From: Phaeoceros laevis
Lineage: Eukaryota; Anthocerotophyta; Anthocerotopsida; Notothyladales
Length of the DNA: 31,908 bases
Assembly: GCA_049999765.1 (NCBI GenBank)
Contig: JBNGIQ010009481.1
Location: forward strand, 22,470 to 54,377
Direction of reading: 5' to 3'
In this document: one piece after another, positions 9,901 to 20,512 of the stretch
How positions within the stretch are numbered: position 1 is the first letter of the stretch
How the letters are laid out: the number at the start of each line of letters is the position of its first letter
Made by a program: the position numbers and the translations under genes
The notes under the pieces: generated by a model
Told to the model about the DNA's origin: nothing
What the model saw: only the letters and a program-made list of their open reading frames with translations
The model's database searches: none

Positions 9901-12900
9901 CACTTCGTTTCCAACTGCAATGCTTTCCGTGCTGTCAACAGTTCATTGATATCTAACTTGAACCATGTCCACTATGGATCTAATTTTAAAGTTTGCATAT
10001 GTAGTGAACAACTTTCAAGTCAGAACCACTACGATTACGGTATGAGGGCAGTGATATCAGTGCTCCGAGCAGCTGGTGCAGTGAAACAAAGGTATCCAGA
10101 TGAGGAAGAATCTGTTCTCATGCTGAAGTCTCTTAAAGATGTCAACCTGCCAAAGTTTCTTGCCCACGACATACCCTTGTTCGAAGGAATATTGCTAGAT
10201 CTTTTCCCAGGAACCTCACTTCCAAAACCTGATTACGACATCATGGAGAAAGCTGTGCGTCAAAATTGCACAAAGTTCAATTTACAGCCAACTCCTGTCT
10301 TTTTGGAAAAGGTACTAGTCACATCCAGAGCTTGATGCAGCCTCTGAAACCGGAAACAACTCATCTATTTGATGCTATCTGGGCTGGTTAAATAGAAATA
10401 TCTCGTATACGAAGTAACTCTTGTTGTTGCCTCCAGACTTTTCAGCTATATGAAATGATACTAGTGCGGCATGGACTCATGCTTGTTGGATATTCATACG
10501 GAGCTAAAACAGAAGCTTACCGAACACTAGCAGCTGCTCTGACTGACATGCATTCCTGGGGGGATCCAGAAAATATCACAAAGTACTATGTGATGAATCC
10601 TAAGTCCATCTACATTGGTCAACTATATGGACAGTTTGATCCAATCTCACATGAGTGGACTGATGGCGTACTAGCTAGATTATTTCGTAATGCTGCTATT
10701 GAGCAGACTCCTGACCGCAAGTGGATAATTTTTGACGGGCCAGTTGATGCAGTAAGTGTACATTGACTCAGAAGTTGCTTAGCACTGGCTATCTTATTCC
10801 TATCAGGGCAATGATCTGAGAGGGTCAGAGGCGATAGCGGCAGGTCTTTATCTGAGTTTAGCAGTTACAGCACCTTTGTTTCATTTGTGTGCAGGTATGG
10901 ATTGAGAATATGAACACTGTTTTGGATGACAACAAGAAGCTTTGTCTAATGAGTGGAGAAATCATTCAGATGACTCAGGCTATGAATCTGATATTTGAAG
11001 TTCAAGATCTAGCAGTTGCTTCTCCAGCTACTGTAAGTCGTTGTGGTATGGTCTATGTAGAGCCTTCCTCAATGGGTTGGGAACCTATAAGAGCGTCATG
11101 GGTGACAATGGTAAAACAAAGATATCCAGGACTACAAGAGGGTCTTCCTATGGTGGAGGTCATGATCGATTGGTTGATTGAACCCTGTTTGCAGATGGTT
11201 AAGAAACATTGTAAGGAAGGTCTACAAACTTCTTCCATTAACCTTGCTAAAAGCTTTTTCAGTTTGTTTGAAAGTCAATTAGACGAGTTCAAAATTGCGG
11301 CAGATTCTGCTGCCAGGTCCTCTAGGTTGGGGCCCACCATTATGCCCATACCTACGGGTAAAGATCAGGAGACTTGGATACAGTGTCTCCTTGCCATGTC
11401 GGTTGTATGGTCCGTAGGGGCTTTAATTGACAATGAGGGCAGAGACAAGTTCGATGTGTTCTTCCGTAAGCTTTTGGCAAAGGAGGATGAGCTTGGCTAT
11501 CAGCTAGGTGCTGGCATGGTGGTGAAAAAGCCGAATTTTCTATTCAATCTACCATTTCCCCCGCTCCAGTCTGTGTACAATTTTGTATTTTCCAAGGCTG
11601 AATGTTGCTGGAAAGCCTGGATCGATACAGTTGATACTAGAGCGCCAGCCCTTGATTCTGCCTTCAATGATATAATTGTTGCAACGGTGGATACGGCACG
11701 ATACTCTTCACTTCTGCTACTTCTTGTGACCCATCAAAAGCATGTTCTGTTTGGTGGCCCTACAGGGACAGGTGAGCATCTGTTTTATGACTGTTGTGAA
11801 TTTTAGTACAAATCAAACAGTGGCACTGCAACTTAATTGCTTGCATTGTACAAGTACTGATTATTGGAAAGTTTGCTCTGGCAGGGAAAACAGTCTACAT
11901 TAAGAATCAGTTGACTTCTGGTCTAGATAAGACTTTGTATCGCCATGTATTGATGACGTTCTCTGCACAAACAAATTCAAATCAGACTCAGGTTAAAACA
12001 AACACTTCGAAGATTGCCAGCAAGATGGTTGCATGTCGTAGGCTAACCTCAATCGCTATACGTTGTGCAGGACATCATAGATGGCAAACTAGATAAACGT
12101 AGGAAAGGAGTTTTCGGGCCTCCATTTGGCATCAAGTGTGTTATATTTGTAGACGATTTAAACATGCCTGCCCTTGAAGTTTATGGGGCTCAGCCTCCCA
12201 TCGAGATATTGCGCCAGTGGATGGATCATGGTGGATGGTATGTTGATACACTGTTGTTTTCTGTTACAGAGAGACTAGCAGTCCCTACTAGGCTCCCCCT
12301 AGCCCTTCTATCAGGCACCGCTGTGTTGGGAATTGAGGTTGACGAGCAAGGCTTAGTGACTTCTAATCTGCTTTCAGGTATGACCGAGCTGAAAATACTT
12401 TCAGGTCCCTCGTTGATATCCAGTTTGTTGCTGCGATGGGACCACCAGGAGGCGGGCGGAATCCTATTACACCCAGGTTTATGCGGCATTTCAACATTTT
12501 ATATATAAACGAATTTGATGATGCGAGTCTGAGCACAGTCTTCAAGATGATAGTGGAATGGTGGACAAGAAGGGCTCGCCTGGTGCCAGATGTAATGTCC
12601 TTTCATTTGTGGGATGTGTACAATGTAAATGTGGGATGGTGTTCCTGTTACCATTCTTTCTGTTACTCGGCTAGAATTCTGCAAGTCAGGTTGGTCAAAG
12701 AAATAGCCTTTCTGTCAACGCGCCTGCGAATTTCTTCTGTGAAGAAGCCATTGTTTTGTGTGAAGTAGTTTTAGCACATGATGTTGAAAGTCCACAAGCT
12801 CTGCGCAGCAGTGCCTGACATCAACCTAATTCTAAACATTGTGCAGGTTGGTTCACTTGCAACTGTACTGGTTGGTGCTACCATTGATATTTACAGGGCA

Positions 12901-15900
12901 ATACAGAAAGAATTACTTCCCACGCCAGCCAAGTCACACTATACTTACAACCTGAGAGATATGTCAAAGGTTTTTCAAGGTGTTTGCATGGTGGGCAGCG
13001 TCTTGGAGGACAAAAAGGCACTGGCTCGTTTATGGTGTCATGAGTGCCTACGCGTATTTCATGACAGGCTTGTGGATGATTTGGACAGGGCATGGTTTGT
13101 TGGGTACCTGAAAAGTAGAGTAGAGACGCGGCTTAGCATGAAGCCCGATTATGTGTTTGCAAGCCCTGACGAACCTATGAGTATCGAGGATGCTATTAGG
13201 GGTCTGTCATTTGGAGACCTGATGGACACCACGGCATGGCCCAAAAAGTATAAAACACACCGAGCTCCACCTCCTGTCTCAAGTTCTTGCTCTATCATGC
13301 TAAACTTGCCTCACTTTGTAGGGAGGACAGCATGTAAGTTCTGAGATAGTTAAGGTGATTTTCTCTGCAGACGTAGTGAGTGCTAAATTTATTCTTTGGA
13401 TATGAAATCCAGATATGAAGAGGTTCATGATGCGAAAAAGCTTCTCCAAGTGATGGAAGAAGGGCTTGCTGATTTCAACCAACAGAGCAAGAGCCCCATG
13501 AACCTTGTGCTGTTTTCATATGCTGCAGCTCATGTTCTGCGAATTGGTCGTATTATTAGGCAACCTTTTGGAAATGCCCTACTGGTTGGCGTTGGAGGTG
13601 GAGGGAGACAATCACTCACCAAGCTGGCTACGTTCCTGGCGGGCTTCACTCTTTTCCAAATCGAGATAACAAAGCTCTATGGAATCCTTGAATGGCAGGA
13701 AGATCTGAAGGTATTAACCTGCCCCGGATTAGGTACTTATCTTGCATTAGTTTGGTTGGGTTGCTAATTTGATCACATATTTGCAGGCCGTATTGAAAAA
13801 AGCAGGTGGGGACAATCCTACAGTGTTTCTGTTCAGCGACACCCAGTTGAAAAAGGAACAATTTCTTGAAGACATCAACAACATCCTTAATACTGGCGAA
13901 GTATGAAACATACGTCATCGATATGTCAAACCCATCGTCACAAGCCCAATCACAGGTGAATGGTGGGTGCAATGATATCTAACTGCTGACACATTGACGC
14001 AGGTACCCAATCTGTATGCCAAAGACGAGATCTTGGGGCTTCATGAAATGGTAAGAAACAAGGCCAAAAAAGCTGGCAGGGATAGCTCGGCAGGCGAGCT
14101 CTACATGTACTTCGTGGATGTCTGCAGGAGAAATCTCCATCTTGTTATCTGCATGAGTCCCTTTGGCTCTGCTTTTAGAACAAGATTGCGTATGTTCCCA
14201 TCTCTTGTCAACTGCTGCACAATTGACTGGTTCAGCGAGTGGCCGCAAGATGGGCTGAGAAATGTGGCTTCCAAGTTTCTGTCAAATGTAAGCTTCCAGT
14301 ACGGCAGGAAAATAGTTGTATTGATGTGCTGTGCAGCATTTGACCTGCTTTGCTTGGGATTACTAGCATCACATTTGGGGCTATTTATGAGCAGATTCCC
14401 CTTGAAGATCCCAATATCATGGTGTGCTTGAGAGACATGTGCATGCTGTTCCACCAAGACGCGTCGGACTTGTCACACACATTCTTCCAAGAGCAGCGTC
14501 GCCATTTTTACGTCACACCAACCTCATATCTCGAGCTGTTGAAGATATACAAGTCACTCCTTGAACAGAAGCGTGAAGAGGTGGACACAATGAGGAAGCG
14601 CTATTCGGTAAGTGGCTAGCTAGGTACACGTTTACTGGTGTATTGGACGGTGTCGATTATCGTTGCCCCTGGACCCTTGTTGCATGCAGTCTTTCATCAA
14701 AACTTGTGACCACTCTCAGAACTGTTGTCATAGGGAGGCTTGGAAAAACTTTTTGAGGCCGAATCACAAGTGACGGTCATGAAGAAGGAATTGGAAGCTC
14801 TACAACCTATACTAATAAAAACAGCAGACGAAACAAACGCCCTTCTAAGAACAATTGATAAAGACAAGACGGCAGCTGAGGCTACTCGTACTCTGGTGGA
14901 GGACGAAGGGAAGGTAGCATCAGTAAAGGCTAAGGAGGCGCAGGAGATCAAGGCTGATTGTGAATCTGAGCTGGCTGTGGTAACAACTCGTCCCCTTTAA
15001 GTGATGCCTGTCCCCATCTCTTTGTTTTTTATTTTCACGCAACGGTTTCAAAAGTCCGACGGCTAAATATCTCCATCTAGTTTTTCCATGACTTGGTAGA
15101 AGCACAATTTCCTGGAGCCTAAACCTGACTGGATGCCACATTACAGGCCATGCCCATGTTAGAGGCTGCCCTTTCTGCACTGGATACTCTAACAAAGGCA
15201 GACATTACAGAAGTCAAGGCAATGAAAAATCCACCAGCAGCTGTAAAACTAGTCATGGAGGCTTGCTGCATAATGAAGCAGGTGAGCTGAGCTCAATTCG
15301 GTATGGCACTTGATGTTTTTAGGACGTCACCATCCCTTACTGGCGACTGATGCTGTTGGTCGACTGTCCAGGTGAAATCGAGAAAAATACCGGATCCAAA
15401 CAATCCGGGACAGAAGATGGAAGACTATTGGGGACCAGCACAGCAAATGCTTGCAGACACAGGCTTTCTACAATCTCTGAAGGACTTTGACAAGGACAAT
15501 ATACCTGCGGCTATTATTGAAAAGATTCGTCCTTATCTTTTAAGGGATGAGTTCAACCCAGAAGTCGTGAAGAAAGCATCAAAGGCTGCCTATGGGCTCT
15601 GTTGTTGGATACGTGCGATGGAAAGCTATGACAAAGTAGCGAAGGTAGTGCAGACTGATAAGGGAATGGTTTCCGTCACCAGTTATACTAACTCACAGAA
15701 GTCTTCTTGGCCATACGGATCTCAACATTGTCTTCCGATAGACTTCATCTTGATTTTTTGAGTTCTTTGAGTTGTGGACATGTGTTTGCTGGCAGGTTGT
15801 TGCTCCCAAAACTGCAAAACTCAATGCAGCGACGGCAGAANNNNNNNNNNNNNNNNNNNNNNNNNNNNNNNNNNNNNNNNNNNNNNNNNNNNNNNNNNNN

Positions 15901-18900
15901 NNNNNNNNNNNNNNNNNNNNNNNNNNNNNNNNNNNNNNNNTGGCTCAAGTTGAGGCGAAACTAGCAAAGCTTCAGGAAGAATTAAATGTGATGGAAGCAA
16001 AGAAAGACAAACTCGAAGGAGAAGTTCTCAATTGCCAGCGGGTGAGTAACTTCCTTATTAATTTTTTGCCCATAATTGGGAATAATGGGGCCGATCATTG
16101 TGCCTGGGCTCCTGATATGGTGGGTTTATCTGTCTTGCAGAAACTTTCTAGAGCTGAGAAGCTGATTGGAGGTTTGGGGGGTGAGAAAGTTCGATGGACA
16201 AGTGTTGGCGTGGACCTTGGTAAAGTATATCGTGATTTAACCGGAGATGTTCTACTTTCATCAGGTTATATTGCTTATCTAGGAGCTGTGACATTGAGCT
16301 ATCGTGAACGTCTGCTGGAAAAGTGGAGAAAAATCTGTATTGAGAAGGAAATACCATGCTCGCCCAACTTCAAGCTGGCTACAGTTCTTGGGAGCCCTGT
16401 GCAAATTCGCGACTGGGTTATAGATGGACTGCCAAACGACAACTTCTCTGTCGACAACGGTATCATCATAAGTGCAGCACGACGATGGCCTCTCATAATC
16501 GACCCACAAGCGCAGGCGAATAAATGGATTAAGGTGAGTCCCGTTTTGAACAGCTTGCTGGCAATAGGTGGTGAGATAACGTGCCTACTTGTGCTGAGAT
16601 GTGCTTATGCTTTTGCAGAACAAGGAAAAGTCTAGGAATTTGCAAGTGATGAAACTCTCGGATGGTGACTTCGTGAGGAAACTTGAAAATTGCATTTCTT
16701 ATGGGTACCCCTTGTTATTGGAGAACGTGATGGAGGAGTTGGACCCAACTCTGGAGCCCCTACTGATCAAATCCTTATTCAAAAGTGCTGGAGTGTGGCA
16801 AATTCGACTGGGTGATAACACGATAGAGTATAACGAGAAGTTTAGATTCTACATCACGACCAAACTTCGAAATCCACATTATGCTCCAGAGGTGACCTTC
16901 ACTTTTTGTGTGTTGCTTGAATGTCTCTCACACCCCTGCAGGGCTCACTTTGGTTGGACTCTGCTCTAATGCTGGCAGGTACAAGTCAAAGTCACTTTGT
17001 TGAACTTCATGATTACTCCGGAGGGCCTGGAAGATCAGCTTCTGGGTATGGCTGTGAAGCATGAACGTCCAGACTTGGAAGAAGAAAAAACTCAACTCGT
17101 GATTCAAAGTGCGGAAAACCAGAAGCAACTGAAGGAGATCGAGGATCGGATCATAGAGGTAAATGTGGATGCTCATTGTTCACTTTTGTTGCACTCCTTC
17201 AAAGGGAGGGTGGCTGTGAACAACCAACATGTCAACCATCATGCCCACCATCATGCTGAAAACCAATGTAAATCGGAGCAGGTGCTTTCAAGTTCAGAGG
17301 GAAACATCCTGGAGAACGAGAATGCTATCAATATCGTTTCCTCCTCAAAGATACTCTCCATAGAAATCGCTGAAAAGCAGAAAGTTGCTGAAAAGACTGA
17401 GATCAAAATTGACGTGGCTCGAAAGGGCTACATTCCTGTCGCTCAGCACGTTGGCGCATTATTCTTCACGGTTTCTGACCTGTGCAACATCGACCCCATG
17501 TATCAGTACTCTCTCACATGGTACAGGATTCGGCACCTTGTCCGTTCTGGATACCTTCCGTCCATCTGCTTCTTACTAAACCTTACATTCGTGCAGGTAC
17601 TTGAATCTGTTCAACTCTGCGATGAAGGACTCTGAGAAATCGGAGGTCCTAAGCCAGCGGCTAAGCTGTCTCAATGACTACTTCACCTATTTCTTGTTCT
17701 GTAATGTGTCACGAAGCCTGTTTGAGAAAGATAAACTGCTCCTTTCATTCATGATCTGCTGCACTATCCTGGGGAGACAAGGCCTGATCCCACCAGATGA
17801 GTTCAGATTCCTCATAGCCGGTGGAGTGCAGATCGAAAGAGACCTTCCCAGAAATCCAACCAACTGGCTTGGTGAGAAACTGTGGATTGAAATGATTCTC
17901 CTCTCCAAATTGCCTGCATTCCAGGTACTCTCCAGGGCCAGTCAACCTCAACATAGTTATTCACCTGTAAAGCTTGCAAACTAACTCCACAACATGACCT
18001 TTCATATGGTCTCCACAACATGTCCCTAGGGCTTCAGCGACACATTCGCTGCAGCTCCAGAAAAGTGGAGACCGATCTATGACAGCCTTCAACCTTACAA
18101 GGAGCCACTCCCGGGAGATCTGAACACGAAATTCAGCAGTTTCCAGAAGCTGTTGGTGCTGAGAGTGATACGGCCGGACAAGATTGTAGGCGCTGTGAAT
18201 GCATTCGTGCTGGAGGCCATGGGACAACGATACATCGAGCCTCCTCAGTTCGACCTCTCCTCCGCATACCACGACTCCAGTGCGCAAACACCGCTCATAT
18301 TCATCCTGTCCGCAGGATCGGACCCCATGGCAGCGCTCTTGAAATTCGCGGAGGGCTTGAAGCATCCGGTGAGAACCATTTCCCCTCGGTGAGCTGATAT
18401 CACTTGGGAAGCATTCTGAAATTTGCTAACAGGCATATTATAATGAACAGGTTAACAGCATTTCGTTGGGACAGGGCCAAGGCCCCAAAGCGGCCACCAT
18501 GATAGAGATCGCGCTGCGGTCCGGCGACTGGGTGGTGCTGCAGAACTGCCATCTGGCCGCGTCGTGGATGCCGCACCTGGACCGCATCTGCGAGGGCTTG
18601 GGCGACAACATCAACTCCGGGTTCCGGCTGTGGCTGACGAGCTACCCCTCGGACCGCTTCCCCGTGGCCGTGCTCCAGAGCGGCATCAAGATGACCAACG
18701 AGCCGCCGCGCGGCCTGCGCGCCAACATGCTGCAGAGCTACATCAACTACCCCATCAACGACCCCAAGTTCTTCGGGCTCATCCAGGGCGAGCGCGGCGC
18801 GGCGTGGCGCAAGCTCCTCTTCGGCCTCTGCTTCTTCCACGCCTCGGTGCAGGAGCGCGTCAAGTACGGCCCGCTGGGGTGGAACATCCCGTACCAGTTC

Positions 18901-20160
18901 AGCGACCCGGACCTGAAGATCAGCATCCGGCAGCTGCAGTCGTTCCTGGTGGAGTTCCCGGAGAACATCCCGTTCAAGGCGCTGCACTACTGCACGGGGG
19001 AGTGCAACTACGGGGGGCGCGTCACGGACGCGCACGACCGGCGCACGCTGCTGTGCCTGCTCACGGTGCTCTACAACCCCTTCATCCTGGACGACGGCTA
19101 CCGCTTCTCGCCCTCGGGCTTCTACTACGCGCCCGCCGACGGCGCCTACGAGGACTACATCGCGCACATCAAGCAGTTCCCGCTGGTGGCCAGCCCCGAG
19201 GTGCTGGGCCTGCATGACAACGCCGACATCAGCAAGGACCAGCAGGAGACGGACCTGCTGCTCAACTCCATCCTGACCACGCAGAGCAACGCCACCGCGG
19301 TGGGCGGGCGCAGCCAGGAGGAGATCATCATCGACATCGCGGTGGACATCGCGCGCCGCATCCCGCCGGCCTTCGACATCGAGCTGGCGCGCTACAAGTA
19401 CGCGGTTCGGTACGAGGAGAGCATGAACTCGGTGCTGCACCAGGAGATGACGCGCTTCAACAAGCTCACGGACGTCATCCGCACCTCGCTGGTCACGGTG
19501 CAGCGCACGCTCAAGGGCTTCGTGGCCATGTCGCCCGAGATCGAGAAGCTGGCGGCCAGCATGGCCGTGGGCCGCTTGCCGGCCATGTGGGCCGCCGTGT
19601 CCTACCCCTCCATGAAGCCGCTCACCAGCTACACGGAGGACCTGCTGGAGCGCCTGCGCATGCTGCAGAAATGGTTCGACGACGGCCCGCCGCCCAAGTT
19701 CTGGATCAGCGGCTTCTTCTTCACGCACGCCTTCCTCACCGGCGTGCTGCAGAACTACGCCCGCAAGTACCGCATCCCCATCGACAACGTCACCTTCGAG
19801 TTCCGCTGCATGCCCAAGGGGGGCAACTACAATGTGGCACCCGAGGACGGCTGCTACATCCACGGCATGTACATCGAGGGCGCGCGCTGGGACGAGGCCA
19901 ACCAGCAGCTCACGGAGTCGCTGCCCAAGCAGCTCTTCTCGCCGGCGCCGCTCATCTGGCTGCTGCCCTGCGAGAGCTCCAAGAAGGCGCACAACCCGAG
20001 CTATTCCTGCCCTCTCTACCGCACCACCGAGCGCAGGGGAGTGCTGGCCACCACCGGCCACTCCTCCAACTTCGTCTTCAACGTGGACATGCCATCCGAC
20101 AAGCCGCAGGAGTTCTGGGTTCGCCGTGGGGTTGCCATGCTTCTCTCCCTTAGTGACTAG
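2071..20160 (+). CDS. Axonemal inner-arm (monomeric type) dynein heavy chain
   Basis: This is the motor subunit of a flagellar dynein: it hydrolyses ATP and moves along the neighbouring doublet microtubule, here presumably in the sperm flagellum. The inferred model has 43 exons and about 4,215 residues plus what the N gap hides. Order: tail, linker, AAA1 (GPAGTGKTET), AAA2, AAA3 (GPTGTGKT), AAA4 ([10 protein letters not shown]), stalk with microtubule-binding tip, AAA5, AAA6 and C-terminal domain ending in a V-R-R-G-V-A block. GRQS in AAA4 and the overall length fit axonemal, single-headed inner-arm chains (DNAH1/3/7/12 group); the exact subgroup is not resolved. The start is the ATG at 2071, the first in frame. 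Forty-one introns are GT-AG and one appears to be GC-AG. The last exon has a very different base composition. Exon coordinates are in the region entries below. Confidence 0.96.
4118..8797 (+). other. Dynein tail and linker (exons 6-18)
   Basis: Exons: 4118-4715, 4805-4966, 5076-5278, 5443-5545, 5709-5843, 6038-6235, 6318-6584, 6812-6976, 7074-7328, 7413-7696, 7802-8030, 8350-8574, 8655-8797. Family landmarks appear in order: NPGMRDRHW in exon 13; [13 protein letters not shown] and Q-M-P-V-E-G in exon 15, ending [20 protein letters not shown] in exon 16; W-P-G-Q-V-V-L in exon 17; and I-D-V-H-A-R-D-V in exon 18. These mark the linker that swings during the power stroke. The exon 16/17 junction needs a GC donor at 8031 to give W-L-T-Q-T-E-D-A-M, which matches the family spacing WLxxVExxM. 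Confidence 0.88.
8915..10311 (+). other. Dynein AAA1, main ATPase site (exons 19-22)
   Basis: Exons: 8915-9093, 9228-9400, 9507-9808, 10005-10311. The Walker A loop GPAGTGKTET spans the exon 19/20 junction (about residues 1535-1544). Walker B is C-F-D-E-F-N-R-I in exon 20. [14 protein letters not shown] with downstream RPD-region motifs is in exon 21, and [17 protein letters not shown] starts exon 22. All catalytic elements are intact, so the motor should hydrolyse ATP. Confidence 0.93.
10437..11771 (+). other. Dynein AAA2 and start of AAA3 (exons 23-24)
   Basis: Exons: 10437-10751, 10895-11771 (877 nt, the second longest). The AAA2 nucleotide-binding loop reads G-Y-S-Y-G-A-K-T (10488-10511), with Ala where the Walker A consensus has the last Gly. 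[10 protein letters not shown] followed by [14 protein letters not shown] is the AAA2 Walker B region across the junction. [12 protein letters not shown] is the conserved sensor/arginine-finger segment. Exon 24 ends inside the AAA3 P-loop (G-G-P-T-G-T-G). An internal CTGTAAGTCG in exon 24 resembles a donor but is coding. Confidence 0.92.
11885..14607 (+). other. Dynein AAA3 and AAA4 (exons 25-32)
   Basis: Exons: 11885-11991, 12071-12237, 12378-12591, 12847-13247, 13413-13710, 13787-13900, 14003-14287, 14395-14607. AAA3: G-K-T-V-Y-I-K completes the P-loop, Walker B is I-F-V-D-D-L-N-M-P, then M-G-P-P-G-G-G-R-N and [19 protein letters not shown]4: [13 protein letters not shown] has Arg in place of the Walker A Lys, as usual in axonemal dyneins; V-F-L-F-S-D-T-Q is its Walker B region, followed by C-M-S-P-F-G. 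Introns here run from 76 to 255 nt. Confidence 0.92.
14734..16041 (+). other. Dynein stalk and microtubule-binding domain (exons 33-36, with gap)
   Basis: Exons: 14734-14979, 15147-15281, 15372-15644, 15796-15840 and, beyond the N gap, about 15943-16041. Exon 33 is the first coiled-coil strand, with heptad-like spacing and many Lys, Glu and Ala. Exons 34-35 hold the tip: [24 protein letters not shown] and [21 protein letters not shown] starts the returning strand, and [11 protein letters not shown] resumes after the gap in an open frame. Some 15-25 residues of the returning strand are probably missing (an estimate from the family), possibly with an intron. Confidence 0.88.
15841..15940. other. 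Assembly gap (100 N)
   Basis: Exactly 100 N bases, typical of a gap of unknown size. It interrupts the second stalk coiled-coil of the dynein. Coding sequence is open on both sides, so the gap hides coding bases and may also hide an intron pair. Whether the flanks are joined by one exon cannot be decided. Confidence 0.98.
16141..20160 (+). other. Dynein AAA5, AAA6 and C-terminal domain (exons 37-43)
   Basis: Exons: 16141-16533, 16619-16891, 16979-17158, 17282-17520, 17597-17924, 18030-18368, 18451-20160. AAA5 shows the GEKVRW, Y-L-G-A and [17 protein letters not shown] segments. AAA6 shows F-I-L-S-A-G-S-D-P, then G-Q-G-Q and V-V-L-Q-N-C-H-L-A. The last exon covers the rest of AAA6 and the C-terminal domain ([24 protein letters not shown]) and ends with TAG at 20158-20160. 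That exon is 1,710 nt without an intron and very G/C-rich. Confidence 0.95.
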
Positions 20161-20512
20161 CAGCTATACATTCAATTCAATTTTCCATTTTTGTAGTGCA
20201 AGCGTGCAAGCAAAGCCCTCAACCTGTAGAGGTTTACTTTTCGCTTTCAATAATAGGACTTCAATGTACAAATCAAGTCGATCCCCCATCCCTCCACCAC
20301 CGGGAGGGGTCAAACTCGCTACCTAACATGCTACAAAACTCTTCCCTCTGTACATGGTTAGTATCATGATCAACCAGTCAATACCTAGTACCAGTATTTA
20401 CAGCTCCGGAGCAGGAGGGAGACAGGTGGGTGTCCCCCGTGTCAGGTCAGGTCAATCCAAGCTAAAATCTTGCCTGCCAAGATGAATGATGGCAGAAAAA
20501 AATGTGAGCCAC
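20161..20512. other. Convergent 3' region between dynein and ATXR3-like gene
   Basis: Both genes end facing each other, with stop codons 352 nt apart, so both 3' UTRs and poly(A) signals must lie here or overlap. The plus-strand sequence returns at once to ordinary A/T content after the G/C-rich dynein exon. A CAATAATA stretch near 20249 could serve as a near-upstream poly(A) element for the dynein; this is weak. No gene or RNA is seen. Confidence 0.6.

Noticed and set aside
11032-11040. CTGTAAGTCG as a splice donor inside exon 24
   Set aside because: The surrounding sequence encodes the conserved [11 protein letters not shown] segment without a break.
18564-19217. 217-codon and similar alternative plus-strand frames in the last dynein exon
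   Set aside because: Shadow frames caused by very high G/C; rich in Arg/Pro/Ala with no family motifs.
18400-20061. 553-codon open frame on the minus strand opposite the last dynein exon
   Set aside because: Its composition (Arg, Val, Ala, Gln, His repeats such as V-E-R and H-V-G) is the antisense image of G/C-ended dynein codons. The plus frame carries clear dynein motifs.
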